A DNA stretch of 64,000 nt from Pelagibacterales bacterium SAG-MED28 (GCA_014653835.1 JACWDY010000004.1:1-64000), one strand, 5' to 3'; numbered from the stretch's first letter, positions 1 to 10,191 are shown. Made by a program: numbers and translations. Notes: generated by a model from the sequence alone, not told the origin.

Positions 1-442
1 ATTTAAAGATTTGATAAAAAAAATTGGAATAGAACGAAGAGTTTATACAGCTGGAAAAAACAAAAGTACTTTAGATCCATTTGCAGATGAAAAAGAAGAA
101 GATGTTAAAAGATTAAAAAGTATTCAATTAGAATTGCATGCTGACTTTATTAAAGTAGTTGAAACAAGTAGGGGATCCAAGCTTAAAGATCCAGAAAAAA
201 ATAATATTTTTACTGGAGAATTTTGGACTGGTAAAACTGCGTTAAAAATTGGATTAATTGATGGAATTGGAAATGCTGATCAAATTTTAAAAGAGAAGTT
301 TGGTGATAAAGTTATCATTAAAAGCTTTGAAAAACCAAAAGGATTTATTGCGAGAAAATTATCTTCTTCAATCCAAGACCCCGTTGATAGATTGGCTAAT
401 ATCATAGAAGAAAAATCGATGTGGCAAAAATTTGGTTTGTAA
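1..442 (+). CDS. S49 family (SppA/SohB-like) peptidase, C-terminal part
   Basis: The reading frame is open to the left window edge, so the 5' part is missing and about 146 residues remain. The visible part carries the S49 C-terminal signatures: a GKNKSTLDPF stretch near the start and TGEFWTGKTALKIGLIDGIG near residues 75-95, which match the family's K-S-x-L-D-P-F and W-T-G-x-x-A-x-x-x-G-L-x-D blocks. S49 proteases are serine/lysine-dyad enzymes that cut remnant signal peptides or membrane proteins. The catalytic serine and any membrane anchor would lie upstream of the window, so activity and the SppA/SohB choice cannot be judged. The stop TAA directly abuts the glyQ ATG. Confidence 0.8.
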   Translation, partial: FKDLIKKIGIERRVYTAGKNKSTLDPFADEKEEDVKRLKSIQLELHADFIKVVETSRGSKLKDPEKNNIFTGEFWTGKTALKIGLIDGIGNADQILKEKFGDKVIIKSFEKPKGFIARKLSSSIQDPVDRLANIIEEKSMWQKFGL

Positions 443-1339
443 ATGCCAGCAAAAAAAAAAGTTAAATTAAAAAAACTTAAAAAATTAAATTTTCTTTCTT
501 TTCAAGACATCATAATGAATTTACAAAAATTCTGGGGTAAAAATGGTTGCGTTATTTTACAACCTTACGATATGGAGGTTGGAGCGGGAACTTTTCACCC
601 AGCAACGACTTTAAGATCTCTTGGCCCTAAACCTTGGAAAGCAGCGTATGTACAACCATCAAGACGACCCACTGATGGAAGGTACGGAGAAAATCCTAAT
701 CGTTTACAGCACTACTATCAGTATCAAGTTATCATTAAACCATCGCCAAAAAATATTAAACAACTTTACTTAAAAAGTTTAGCAACCATTGGTATAGATG
801 TAAAAAATCATGATATCCGATTTGTTGAAGATGATTGGGAAAGTCCGACTTTAGGAGCAGCAGGTTTAGGTTGGGAAGTTTGGTGTGATGGAATGGAGAT
901 AACACAATTTACTTATTTCCAACAGATGACAGGAATGGAATGTAAACCTGTACCAGTAGAGATAACATATGGTCTTGAAAGATTGTGTATGTTCGTTCAA
1001 GGTAAAAATAACGTATTTGATCTAGATTGGAATAATGAGGGTGTAAAATATAAAGAGGTTTTCTTTCAAGCTGAAAAAGAATTTTCAGCTTATAACTTTG
1101 AATTCGCAAATACTGATACCCTGTTAAAAAATTTTGATAGCACAGAGAATGAATGCAAGTCTTTGCTTGAAAAAAAACTTTCTCTTCCAGCTTATGATCA
1201 ATGTCTAAAAGCAAGTCATATCTTTAATTTGTTAGATGCCCGAGGTGTTATTGGAGTAGCGGAAAGAACGGGTTATATAACTAGAATTAGAGAACTTGCT
1301 AAAGGTTGTGGCTCGTTGTGGCTAAGCTCACAAAATTAG
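443..1339 (+). CDS. glyQ: glycyl-tRNA synthetase alpha subunit
   Basis: Catalytic alpha subunit of the bacterial alpha2-beta2 glycyl-tRNA synthetase, which activates glycine with ATP and charges tRNA-Gly in the cytoplasm. The 298-residue length fits the family. Visible motifs include [20 protein letters not shown] near residues 30-50, [19 protein letters not shown] near 143-161 and the TYGLERL block near 174-180. A lysine-rich leader of about 15 residues precedes the conserved core. The ATG follows the upstream stop with no spacer, and glyS begins 4 bases downstream, so translation is probably coupled. Confidence 0.97.
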   Translation: MPAKKKVKLKKLKKLNFLSFQDIIMNLQKFWGKNGCVILQPYDMEVGAGTFHPATTLRSLGPKPWKAAYVQPSRRPTDGRYGENPNRLQHYYQYQVIIKPSPKNIKQLYLKSLATIGIDVKNHDIRFVEDDWESPTLGAAGLGWEVWCDGMEITQFTYFQQMTGMECKPVPVEITYGLERLCMFVQGKNNVFDLDWNNEGVKYKEVFFQAEKEFSAYNFEFANTDTLLKNFDSTENECKSLLEKKLSLPAYDQCLKASHIFNLLDARGVIGVAERTGYITRIRELAKGCGSLWLSSQN

Positions 1340-1342
1340 ATT

Positions 1343-3397
1343 ATGGCAGAACTTTTATTGGAACTTTATAGCGAGGAAATTCCTCCCCAACTGCAGATAG
1401 AAGCAAGATTCCAACTAAAACAATTTTTAGAAAACTCCTTCAAAGAAAATCATCTAAAATTTAAAGATTTAACGGTCTATTCCTCACCTACAAGACTTAC
1501 TCTTTATGTAAAAAATCTGAGTGAAAAAATTCAAATTGACGCAAAAGAGATCAAAGGACCTAAGGTAGGTTCTCCTGATCAAGTTTTACAAGGTTTTATA
1601 AAAGCAAAGAGTGTTTCAGAAAAAGATTTAATTGAAAAAGAAACCGAAAAAGGAAAATTTTTTTTTATCAAAACGCAACCTCAAGAAATTTTAACAGAAG
1701 AATTATTAAAAAAAATTGTTCCAAAGGCAATTGGATCTATTAACTGGAAAAGATCAATGAGGTGGTCTGATTATAATCTAATGTGGGGAAGACCCTTAAG
1801 ATCTATATTTGCAAGGTTTAACAACAATAAGCTTTTGTTTAAATTCGACCATTTAGAAACAAATGATGAAGTTATTATTGAGCAAGACTTAATCATAAAA
1901 ACTAAAAAAATTAAAAACTTTGCAGAATATTTGGCCTTTTTAAAAAGTCACGAAATCATTGTTGATCATGAAGAAAGAGAGAAAATTATTCTCAAAAAAA
2001 TTAATTCTGTAGCTAAAGCAAAACAATATAAAGAGCACTTAAATTCAAAACTTTTAGAAGAAGTTGTTAATATTGTAGAAGATCCAAATTTACTTCTTGT
2101 AAATTTTAATAAAGATTACTTAAAGATACCTCAAGAAATTATTATTTCAACTTTAGAAAAAAATCAAAGATATTTCCCAATTTTTGATAGCAGAGATCGA
2201 TTAACGAATTATTTTTTTGTAATAGCAAATAAAAAAGACGAAAAAAAGCTTATTACCGAGGGAAATAAAAGAGTTGTTGAAGCAAGATTAGCTGATGCTA
2301 AATTTTTTTGGGACAAAGATAGATCTAAAAATTTAATTAAACAAATTGGAAATTTAAAATCTATTACCTTCTATGAAAAAATTGGAACTATCTATGACAA
2401 AACACAACGATTAAGACAATTAGCTGGATTACTATCAGATGATTTGAATATTAATAAAGAAAAAGTTCAAATCGCAGCATCTATATCTAAATCTGATTTA
2501 TGTTCTGATTTGGTTGGAGAATATCCCGAGCTTCAAGGTGTAATGGGAAAATATTTTGCTTTAGCACAAGGATTTGAAGAAGACGTTGCCAATTCAGTTA
2601 GTGATCATTATCTACCTACCGGATTAACCTCAGCCTTACCCAAGAAACCTTTTAGCTATTCCATCTCTATTGTAGATAAAATTGATACTCTCGTTGGATT
2701 CTTTGTTATAGATGAAAAACCAACTAGCTCGAAAGATCCTTTCGCATTAAGAAGAGCTGCGATTGGATTACTCAGAGTTATAATTGAAAACAAATTATCA
2801 TTTAAACTTAGAGACTTAATCAACTATGCTATAAGACTTTACGATGAGCAAGGTGTTGAAATAAAAAATAAAAAAACTGAACACGAGGTTCTAGATTTTA
2901 TTAAAGAAAGAATGCGCAATGTCTTAAAATTAAGAAATATTAAGACAGATATTATAGAAGCTTCAGTGAGTTCACACGCAGGAGACAATTTTTTAGATTT
3001 ATATACAAAAACAATTTTAATAAATAAATATAAACATAAAGAAATTGGCCTTAATGCTATTAGTACTTATAAAAGAGCAGCAAACATCTTAGAAAAGGCT
3101 GACAAAGGAATCACGGGAAGACCCGACGCTGTATTATTTAGAAAAGATGAAGAAAAAATACTTCATGAAAAAATTAACGAGATTCGAAAAGCTTTTACGG
3201 TAAAAGATGATAATAAAGACTACGAAAGCTTGTTGATAAAGCTTTCTGACACTAAGGAGTCTACAGATAATTTTTTTGACAATGTGGTTGTAAATGATGA
3301 AAATAAAGATATTAAAAATAATCGCTTAGAATTGCTAAAAATGTTTTGTAATACTTTTGATAATTTTATCGATTTTTCAAAATTAGAGGGATTATAA
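1343..3397 (+). CDS. glyS: glycyl-tRNA synthetase beta subunit
   Basis: Beta subunit of heterotetrameric GlyRS, which binds the tRNA and is needed for aminoacylation with GlyQ. At 684 residues it is close to the usual 690 or so. The N-terminus (ELLLELYSEEIPPQ) is the classic GlyS opening and an HD-like core follows. The P-(T/S)-S-S-K-D-P-F-A-L-R-R-A block lies near residues 458-472, and a DALR-type anticodon-binding domain is at the C-terminus. It starts 4 bases after glyQ, and its TAA shares one base with the ATG of ppdK (TAATG), so the three genes form one transcription unit. Confidence 0.97.
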   Translation: MAELLLELYSEEIPPQLQIEARFQLKQFLENSFKENHLKFKDLTVYSSPTRLTLYVKNLSEKIQIDAKEIKGPKVGSPDQVLQGFIKAKSVSEKDLIEKETEKGKFFFIKTQPQEILTEELLKKIVPKAIGSINWKRSMRWSDYNLMWGRPLRSIFARFNNNKLLFKFDHLETNDEVIIEQDLIIKTKKIKNFAEYLAFLKSHEIIVDHEEREKIILKKINSVAKAKQYKEHLNSKLLEEVVNIVEDPNLLLVNFNKDYLKIPQEIIISTLEKNQRYFPIFDSRDRLTNYFFVIANKKDEKKLITEGNKRVVEARLADAKFFWDKDRSKNLIKQIGNLKSITFYEKIGTIYDKTQRLRQLAGLLSDDLNINKEKVQIAASISKSDLCSDLVGEYPELQGVMGKYFALAQGFEEDVANSVSDHYLPTGLTSALPKKPFSYSISIVDKIDTLVGFFVIDEKPTSSKDPFALRRAAIGLLRVIIENKLSFKLRDLINYAIRLYDEQGVEIKNKKTEHEVLDFIKERMRNVLKLRNIKTDIIEASVSSHAGDNFLDLYTKTILINKYKHKEIGLNAISTYKRAANILEKADKGITGRPDAVLFRKDEEKILHEKINEIRKAFTVKDDNKDYESLLIKLSDTKESTDNFFDNVVVNDENKDIKNNRLELLKMFCNTFDNFIDFSKLEGL

Positions 3398-6057
3398 TGG
3401 CAAAAGTCGTATTTAGTTTTGATGATAAATCTGCAAAAAAACTTAAGAATAAAAAAAATATTCTAGGTGGAAAAGGAGCTAATCTTGGTGAGATGGGTAG
3501 TCTAGGTTTACCAGTGCCTCCTGGATTTACTATTACAACTGATGTATGTGATCTTTTTTATAAAAACAAAAAAAAACTTCCTAAAAAAGTAATTAAAAAT
3601 ATTGAGTCTGAATTAAGAAATATTGAAAAGAAAACTAAAAAGAAATTTGGCGATCTTAAAAACCCTTTATTAGTATCAGTAAGATCAGGTGCAAGGATCT
3701 CAATGCCTGGAATGATGGATACTATTTTGAATTTAGGTCTAAATGATAAAACGGTCGAAGCTTTAAAAAGAAAGACAACTAACGGTAGATTTGCAAAAGA
3801 CAGTTACAGAAGATTTATTCAGATGTATAGCAATGTGGTTCTTAATGTTGAGGGTTACTTGTTTGAGGAGTTAATAGATAATTATAAGTTAACCAAAGGC
3901 GTCCTACTAGATACGGACCTAGATGAAAGCGATTGGGATGGATTAATTACAAATTTTAAAGAACTAGTAAAGAAAGAAAAAAAAATTAATTTTCCACAAG
4001 ATGTAAAAGAGCAATTACTTGGGGCAATTAATGCGGTATTTTTATCTTGGGATAGTCAAAGAGCTAAAACTTATAGAAAATTAAATCAAATTCCAGACCA
4101 CTGGGGCACAGCAGTTAATATACAAGCAATGGTATTTGGGAATATGGGCAATGATTGTTCGACTGGAGTTGCCTTTACGAGAAATCCTTCAACAGGGGAA
4201 AATTCTTTTTTTGGAGAATATTTAATTAATGCACAAGGAGAAGATGTTGTGGCTGGAACAAGAACACCTCAATACATTACAAAAAAAGCTAAACAAGATG
4301 CGGGCTCAAATGATCCATCAATGGAAGAGGCTATGCCTAAGGTTTATAAAGAGTTGGCAAAAGTATTTCTTAAATTAGAAAAACATTACAAAGACATGCA
4401 AGACATTGAATTTACAGTCGAGAGTAATAAGCTATGGATGTTACAAACGAGATCAGGAAAAAGAACTGCAAAAGCCGCAATAAAAATTGCAGTAGATATG
4501 GTAAAAGAAAAATTGATATCTAAAAAAGAAGCAATCCAAAGAATAGATCCCAATACTTTAGATACTTTATTACATCCTACTTTGGATGATAAAGTTAAAA
4601 AAGAAGTGATTGCATCAGGGTTACCAGCATCACCAGGAGCGGCGAGTGGTAAAGTTGTTTTTACTGCTGATGAAGCAGAAAAACTAAATGGTATGATGCA
4701 AGATACGATATTGGTTAGGTTAGAAACTTCACCTGAAGATATTCACGGTATGCATGCAGCTAAAGGAATTTTAACAGCAAGAGGAGGAATGACAAGTCAT
4801 GCAGCTGTTGTAGCAAGAGGCATGGGAAGACCGTGTGTGTCTGGATCAAGTGAAATTACAATTGATTATGAAAGTAAACAATTTAAAGCAGGTGAAGAAA
4901 TTATAAAAGAAGGTGATATCATAACTATCGATGGCGGTAGCGGAAAAATTATGAAAGGTTTAGTGCCAACAGTTCAGCCGGAAATTTCTGGTTATTTTTC
5001 TACAATCATGAAATGGGCTGATGAGTTTAGAAAATTAAAAGTCAGAACCAATGCCGAGACAGAAACTGATAGTAAAACAGCAAGAGAATTTGGCGCAGAA
5101 GGAATAGGTTTATGTCGAACTGAACATATGTTTTTTGATGAAGAAAGAATTTTATCTGTAAGACAAATGATTTTATCAAGATCTAAAGAAGATAGAGATA
5201 GCGCTTTAGAAAAATTATTACCACACCAAAAAGATGATTTTAAAAAAATATTTAACATCATGTCAGGATTGCCAGTAACTGTTAGATTATTAGATCCACC
5301 TTTACATGAATTTTTACCAAAAACAGATAAAGATATAGATGAAGTTGCTAGATCATTAAATTTAGCAGCTAAAGAAGTAAAAGATAGAATTGCTGAACTT
5401 CATGAGGAAAATCCTATGCTAGGGCACAGAGGATGTAGATTAGGCATTTCTTTTCCCGAAATTTATGAAATGCAATGTGAAGCAATTTTTAAAGCTTTAA
5501 TCGAACTTAAAAAATCAAAAAGCAAATCAGCTTTTGTTGAGATCATGATACCTCTTGTTTCAACAGATACTGAATTGAAAATATTAAGAGAGCTGGTTAA
5601 TAGAACTGCTAAAAAAATTGAGACAGAAAATAAAATCAAATTAGAATATATGGTTGGAACTATGATTGAACTTCCAAGAGCTGCCTTACAGGCTAAGTCA
5701 ATTTCTAAATACGCTGATTTTTTTAGCTTTGGAACAAATGATTTAACACAAACTACTTTAGGAATAAGCCGGGACGACTCTGGTAAGTTTTTAAATGATT
5801 ATATTGATAATAAGATATTTGATGTTGATCCATTTGTAAGTATTGACCAAAGTGGAGTAGGTGAACTAGTTGAACTCGCTTCTACAAGGGGAAGAAAAGT
5901 TAATAAGAAACTTAAATTAGGAATCTGCGGTGAGCATGGTGGAGATCCTAAAAGTATAGAATTCTGCTCTAAAACAGGTCTAGATTATGTTTCTTGTTCT
6001 CCATTTAGAGTACCAGTTGCAAGACTTTCTGCTGCCCAAGCAGAACTAAGAAAATAA
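3397..6057 (+). CDS. ppdK: pyruvate, phosphate dikinase
   Basis: Interconverts pyruvate + ATP + Pi and PEP + AMP + PPi, supplying PEP for gluconeogenesis or running in the glycolytic direction. It is full length at 886 residues. The ATP-grasp nucleotide-binding domain opens with GGKGANLGEMGSLGLPVPPG near residues 25-44. The swivelling phosphohistidine domain has GGMTSHAAVVARGMG with the phospho-accepting His468. The C-terminal PEP/pyruvate barrel includes GLCRTEHMFF near 570-579 and the terminal CGEHGGDP and SCSPFRVPVARL blocks that hold the catalytic cysteine region. It overlaps the glyS stop by one base. No terminator is visible in the following 140 bases. Confidence 0.97.
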   Translation: MAKVVFSFDDKSAKKLKNKKNILGGKGANLGEMGSLGLPVPPGFTITTDVCDLFYKNKKKLPKKVIKNIESELRNIEKKTKKKFGDLKNPLLVSVRSGARISMPGMMDTILNLGLNDKTVEALKRKTTNGRFAKDSYRRFIQMYSNVVLNVEGYLFEELIDNYKLTKGVLLDTDLDESDWDGLITNFKELVKKEKKINFPQDVKEQLLGAINAVFLSWDSQRAKTYRKLNQIPDHWGTAVNIQAMVFGNMGNDCSTGVAFTRNPSTGENSFFGEYLINAQGEDVVAGTRTPQYITKKAKQDAGSNDPSMEEAMPKVYKELAKVFLKLEKHYKDMQDIEFTVESNKLWMLQTRSGKRTAKAAIKIAVDMVKEKLISKKEAIQRIDPNTLDTLLHPTLDDKVKKEVIASGLPASPGAASGKVVFTADEAEKLNGMMQDTILVRLETSPEDIHGMHAAKGILTARGGMTSHAAVVARGMGRPCVSGSSEITIDYESKQFKAGEEIIKEGDIITIDGGSGKIMKGLVPTVQPEISGYFSTIMKWADEFRKLKVRTNAETETDSKTAREFGAEGIGLCRTEHMFFDEERILSVRQMILSRSKEDRDSALEKLLPHQKDDFKKIFNIMSGLPVTVRLLDPPLHEFLPKTDKDIDEVARSLNLAAKEVKDRIAELHEENPMLGHRGCRLGISFPEIYEMQCEAIFKALIELKKSKSKSAFVEIMIPLVSTDTELKILRELVNRTAKKIETENKIKLEYMVGTMIELPRAALQAKSISKYADFFSFGTNDLTQTTLGISRDDSGKFLNDYIDNKIFDVDPFVSIDQSGVGELVELASTRGRKVNKKLKLGICGEHGGDPKSIEFCSKTGLDYVSCSPFRVPVARLSAAQAELRK

Positions 6058-6142
6058 TTTACAATGTATTTTATTTGGTCTAAAATGAACTTAAGTCTTA
6101 AGAAATAAAAAATAGAATAAATATAAAAAATTTTAAAACTAT

Positions 6143-6171
6143 ATTGCGAAAACCAGGTGTATCTGCGCAAT
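6143..6171. repeat. short inverted repeat upstream of the glycine-rich protein gene
   Basis: ATTGCG (6143-6148) and CGCAAT (6166-6171) form a 6-bp stem around a 17-base loop, 28 bases before the likely ATG at 6199. It could be a leader hairpin or an operator. There is no T-run, so it is not an intrinsic terminator for ppdK. The palindromic CTTAAG lies nearby (about 6090-6102). Function is unknown. Confidence 0.25.
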
Positions 6172-6198
6172 AAGAACATTATTTTAGGACATATTAAT

Positions 6199-8370
6199 AT
6201 GCTTAATAAATTATTAATCATTTACTTCTTTTTTTTAGGAAATTTTTTATTCACAATATTAAAAGCTGAAGATAAAACATTTAGTTACACCGGCTCATTA
6301 CAAACTTGGACTGTTCCAGATGGAGTTAGCTCGATAGAAGTTGATGGTTATGGAGGAATGGGAGGTCACGGATCTAGTTCGTGGAATGGGCGTGGTGGAT
6401 TTGGGGGAAGATTACAAGCAACAATAAGTGTAACTGCAGGTGACACAATTAATATTTATGTTGGTGAAAAGGGAGGAAACACTACGGTTGCAGGAGGAAC
6501 GACTTACGAACCAGTACATAATCCATGGACAGTAGGAGATGCTGAAGGTGGATGGAACGGAGGAGGTGACCCCGGAAATACCAACAATGGCGGTGGTGGC
6601 GGTGGTGCAACCGACATAAGAATTGGTGGTACTGCTCTTTCAGATAGAGTTTATGTAGCTGGCGGTGGTGGTGGTGGAGGTGTTCAAAGAAGATCATCAC
6701 AACCTGGTGGTGACGGTGGCCATGGAGGCGGAACTACTGGAGCAAATGGATCAACAGGAGGAGCTGGTGGAACTAATCAAAGTGATAGCAGTTTAACAAG
6801 AGGACCTAATGGTCATGGAAATTCTGGAGCAACCGGAGGAAGTGGTGGAGGTTCTTCTGCGGGAGGCTCAGGAGGAAGTATTCGAGGCACTGATGGCGCT
6901 TTGGGATTAGGAGGAACAGGCGGAACATCAGGAAGAGCCGGCGGCGGAGGAGGCGGCGGTTATTATGGCGGCGGCGGAGGAGGAGACTCAAATGGTAGTG
7001 ATGCTGGCGGCGGCGGCGGTGGTGGCTCATCTTATTGTAGTGGTAGTTTGTGTTCAAGTGTAACTCATACTCAGGGTTATACAACAGCTAACAGCAATGG
7101 ATCCATAACTTTTACTTGGACTGCTGTAACTAGAACAGGGTATAAAGTCAGAATTACAGCTTCTTCATTAAATGGAATTTTAGAAATTTTAGAACAAATA
7201 AATACTAATGGCACCAACTCAACTCTTACATCTGCTCTAGATGATTTGACTGATGCACAATTAAAAGTAGCTGCTAAACAAATAAAAGGAATGACGATTC
7301 AAAAATCAATTGGCCAAAGTATAAAAAGTAATAATAGCTTTAAAAGAGCTATGACTGCAGCGATTAAAGGACCAAGCTTTGATCAACTAGTTCAAAATAA
7401 TTTTGCTAGTTTAAGTTTTGACGATGTTCAAAATTACTATAATCCTGGAGTAGAAAGAATAAATTTAACAAACGATTTTACTTTAAGTGATATTGCCAAT
7501 ATTTATTCAAAAAGAAATTTATTACAAATAGGAGCACCAGATAATTCATTTTATTTGAGAACTTTTGGTGGTCTAACTGATCAAGAAAAAGCTGGAGATG
7601 ATATTGGTTATGAGTCAACTACAGCTGGCTTTGTTTTTGGAAATCAAACTATTATCGATAATTTACAAGCAGGATGGGGATTAGGATTTTCAACAACAGG
7701 ATTAGATTACGACGAGGGCTATGGTTTAAATAATACTCACAGTTTACATGCTAACTTTTTTGCAAATAAAGAATATAGAAGGTTTGATACATCTTTAAAT
7801 TTAGGTTCATTTGTTTCTAAGAATAATTTAACAAGGAACGTTACTGAAGGAAGCACACAAACATTAAAGTCCGATAGGTATGAACTAGGTTTTGATTTAA
7901 CTGGAGGAATTTCAAAAAAGATAAATCTAGGTGGTTGGGTTTTAAATCCAACAGCTACAATTAATACTGCCTATGTTTTTCAAGATAATATTGATGAAAG
8001 TGGGGGAGATTTAGCTCTTAAAATCAAAACAGAAAATTTATTGCAAATCAAACCAGAATTAGGTTTTAATTTAGATAAAGTGTTTTCAAATAATGGCTTT
8101 GTTTCCAGAGGATTTAATCTTTCCCTTTTCGGGAGCGAAGAAAATAAATTAGATGGTGCAGACTCCAATGCTACAATTAAAGATACAGGTGACAGTTATA
8201 CTTTAACAGAAAATAAAAAAAGAGATCAATTTGTTACTGCAGGATTGGGATATTCTTCTATAAATCAAAAAAATAACAGTCAATTTTTAATTAACGCTTT
8301 TGGCACACAAAATACAAGTAATGACATGAGCTCTTCTTTATTTTCTTTTACGTATAATAAAAAGTTTTAA
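6199..8370 (+). CDS. glycine-rich secreted protein with C-terminal autotransporter-like beta-barrel
   Basis: I chose ATG 6199 over the in-frame codon at 6157 because it opens directly into a signal peptide (MLNKLLII, a long Phe/Leu core, then LKA before ED near residue 23). Residues about 25-300 form a glycine-rich passenger beginning FSYTGSLQTWTVPDGVSSIEV, the opening of the Gly_rich domain family found on bacterial surface proteins, followed by many GGxGG and poly-Gly tracts. An alpha-helical linker (about 310-440) joins it to about 270 residues of alternating strands (from SFYLRTFGG near 449) ending ...FSFTYNKKF. A terminal Phe on a beta-strand is typical of outer-membrane barrels. I infer a type V-like surface protein; the ligand is unknown. 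Length is 723 residues. It converges on nadC with a 4-base stop overlap. Confidence 0.8.
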   Translation: MLNKLLIIYFFFLGNFLFTILKAEDKTFSYTGSLQTWTVPDGVSSIEVDGYGGMGGHGSSSWNGRGGFGGRLQATISVTAGDTINIYVGEKGGNTTVAGGTTYEPVHNPWTVGDAEGGWNGGGDPGNTNNGGGGGGATDIRIGGTALSDRVYVAGGGGGGGVQRRSSQPGGDGGHGGGTTGANGSTGGAGGTNQSDSSLTRGPNGHGNSGATGGSGGGSSAGGSGGSIRGTDGALGLGGTGGTSGRAGGGGGGGYYGGGGGGDSNGSDAGGGGGGGSSYCSGSLCSSVTHTQGYTTANSNGSITFTWTAVTRTGYKVRITASSLNGILEILEQINTNGTNSTLTSALDDLTDAQLKVAAKQIKGMTIQKSIGQSIKSNNSFKRAMTAAIKGPSFDQLVQNNFASLSFDDVQNYYNPGVERINLTNDFTLSDIANIYSKRNLLQIGAPDNSFYLRTFGGLTDQEKAGDDIGYESTTAGFVFGNQTIIDNLQAGWGLGFSTTGLDYDEGYGLNNTHSLHANFFANKEYRRFDTSLNLGSFVSKNNLTRNVTEGSTQTLKSDRYELGFDLTGGISKKINLGGWVLNPTATINTAYVFQDNIDESGGDLALKIKTENLLQIKPELGFNLDKVFSNNGFVSRGFNLSLFGSEENKLDGADSNATIKDTGDSYTLTENKKRDQFVTAGLGYSSINQKNNSQFLINAFGTQNTSNDMSSSLFSFTYNKKF

Positions 8371-9212
8371 TTAAACAATAAACTAGTATCGAATGATTTG
8401 GCGCTATGAGTTATAGCTCCTACAGAAATTCTATTAATTCCTGTATTAGATATTTTTTTAATATTTTTTAACTCGGTGTTTCCTGAGTATTCAGTTTCAT
8501 ATTTATTTTTACAAATTTTCAAACATTTTCTTAATTGTTTGGTGTTCATATTATCGAATAAAATTCTTTTAAATTTAAGTCCTAGTACTTGATTTAATTG
8601 CTTAAGACTCTCTATCTCAACCGTTACAATTTTTTTAGTCTTAACAGCTTTTTTTACTAAATTTTTTAAACTGTTCTCAGCACTTATATGATTATCTTTA
8701 ATTAATATTTCATCGCTAAGATTATATCTGTGGTTAAAGCCACCACCTTTTTTTACAGCATATTTTTCTAACTGTCTTAAATTTGGCGTTGTTTTTCTTG
8801 TACAACATATCTTAGTTTTTTTACTGGTTTTTTTTACAAATTTATTAGTTAATGTAGCGATACCTGAGGCATGATTAAGAAAGTTTAAAGCAGTTCTCTC
8901 AGCAGTTAAGATTGTTTTTGTTTTAGCTTTTATAATAGCAATTACCTTATTTTTTTTAATTTTCCTTCCATCAGAAACTTTCTTTGTAAAAGAGGTTTCT
9001 CTTCCAATTAATTTAAAAGCTGTTTTACAAAACTCTAAACCAGCTATTACACCATCTTGTTTAGCTATTATCCTAGCTTTAATAATTTTATTTTTTGTAC
9101 TAATGATGTTTGTAGTGATATCACCTCTCGGCCTCAAGTCTTCTTCAAGAGCTTTTCTTACAACTGATTTAATATAAAATTGATTTAATTTTTGCACTGA
9201 CCTAACGACCAA
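8367..9212 (-). CDS. nadC: nicotinate-nucleotide pyrophosphorylase (quinolinate phosphoribosyltransferase)
   Basis: Converts quinolinate and PRPP to nicotinate mononucleotide, CO2 and PPi, the step after NadA in NAD synthesis. Conserved blocks are ALEEDLRPRGDITTN near residues 21-35 and the long active-site run RKTTPN..R..K.A...GGG..HR near 138-161, which supplies substrate-binding Arg, Lys and His residues. ILIKDNH follows. The start is uncertain: the listed start is TTG at 9212, and GTG at 9197 (residue 6) is an alternative; neither has a clear ribosome binding site. The 5' end overlaps the nadA stop by 11 bases, indicating coupling. The aspartate-oxidising enzyme (NadB or a dehydrogenase) is not in the window. 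Confidence 0.94.
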   Translation of the reverse strand: MVVRSVQKLNQFYIKSVVRKALEEDLRPRGDITTNIISTKNKIIKARIIAKQDGVIAGLEFCKTAFKLIGRETSFTKKVSDGRKIKKNKVIAIIKAKTKTILTAERTALNFLNHASGIATLTNKFVKKTSKKTKICCTRKTTPNLRQLEKYAVKKGGGFNHRYNLSDEILIKDNHISAENSLKNLVKKAVKTKKIVTVEIESLKQLNQVLGLKFKRILFDNMNTKQLRKCLKICKNKYETEYSGNTELKNIKKISNTGINRISVGAITHSAKSFDTSLLFN

Positions 9213-10191
9213 TTTCGGTCATTCTTATTACAGATTTTCTTGCAGCCTCTATAGTTTTATTATCTAAAATAATTTCATTCGTATCATTTTCTAAACAATC
9301 TAATATTTTTTCTAAATTAATTTTTTTCATATAAGGACATAAATTACATGGTTTGATAAATGAAACATTTGGATTATCTGCTTCTACATTGTCGCTCATT
9401 GAACACTCAGTAACTAACATAACTTTTTTAGGCTGATTTTCTTTTACATATTTAATCATGCCTGAAGTTGAACCTGCAAAGTCTGACGCTTCTATAACAT
9501 CTGGTGGGCACTCTGGATGAGCAATAACTTTAATACCTGGATTTTGATTTTTAATATCTTCAATTTCTTTTCCAGTAAATTGTTCATGAACGATACAAGT
9601 TCCTTTCCAGGAAATAATTTTTACTTTTGTATTTTTAGCAACGTAGTCAGCTAAATATTGATCTGGTAAGAAAATAACTTTATCTACATTTAAAGACTCA
9701 ACAACTTTAACTGCATTTGCAGATGTGCAACAAACATCTGTCTCTGCCTTAACATCAGCAGATGTATTTACGTAGGATACAACTGGAACTCCTGGATATT
9801 TTTCTTTTAATAATCTTACATCTTTTCCAGTGATAGAACTTGCTAGAGAGCAACCAGCTTGCATATCAGGTATAAATACTTTTTTAGTTGGGTTCATCAG
9901 TTTTGCTGTTTCTGCCATGAAATGAACCCCGCACATAATAATTTTATCAGCAGATGTTTTAGCCGCCTCTACAGCTAAGGCTAAAGAGTCTGCTGCGATA
10001 TCTGCTACACCGTGATAAATTTCTGGTGTTTGATAATTATGGGCAAGAATAATTGCATTTTTTTCTTTTTTTAGTTTATTAATCTTCTCTATTAGCGGGA
10101 CATGAATTTTCCACTCAGCTTCAGGAATGAATTTAGATATTTTTTTATAAATATCTTGTGAATTCGTTATATTCTGTTGTTGTGCAGACAT
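9202..10191 (-). CDS. nadA: quinolinate synthase
   Basis: An oxygen-sensitive [4Fe-4S] enzyme that condenses iminoaspartate with dihydroxyacetone phosphate to quinolinate. Its 329 residues fit the NadA family. AIILAHNYQTPEI near residues 46-58 is the conserved first-domain motif. Cys114 (MQAGCS), Cys199 (WKGTCIVHEQF) and Cys285 (NLCPYM) sit with the spacing of the three cluster ligands; this assignment rests on family spacing. It is first in the nadA-nadC operon. The 212-base gap upstream holds tRNA-Leu and the divergent promoter of the 10404 gene. Confidence 0.96.
   Translation of the reverse strand: MSAQQQNITNSQDIYKKISKFIPEAEWKIHVPLIEKINKLKKEKNAIILAHNYQTPEIYHGVADIAADSLALAVEAAKTSADKIIMCGVHFMAETAKLMNPTKKVFIPDMQAGCSLASSITGKDVRLLKEKYPGVPVVSYVNTSADVKAETDVCCTSANAVKVVESLNVDKVIFLPDQYLADYVAKNTKVKIISWKGTCIVHEQFTGKEIEDIKNQNPGIKVIAHPECPPDVIEASDFAGSTSGMIKYVKENQPKKVMLVTECSMSDNVEADNPNVSFIKPCNLCPYMKKINLEKILDCLENDTNEIILDNKTIEAARKSVIRMTEIGR

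Noticed and set aside
6482-7084. Long minus-strand open frames rich in His, Arg and Leu opposite the glycine-rich gene
   Set aside because: They are shadows of GGN/GGA repeats read antisense. The composition is explained entirely by the sense repeats.
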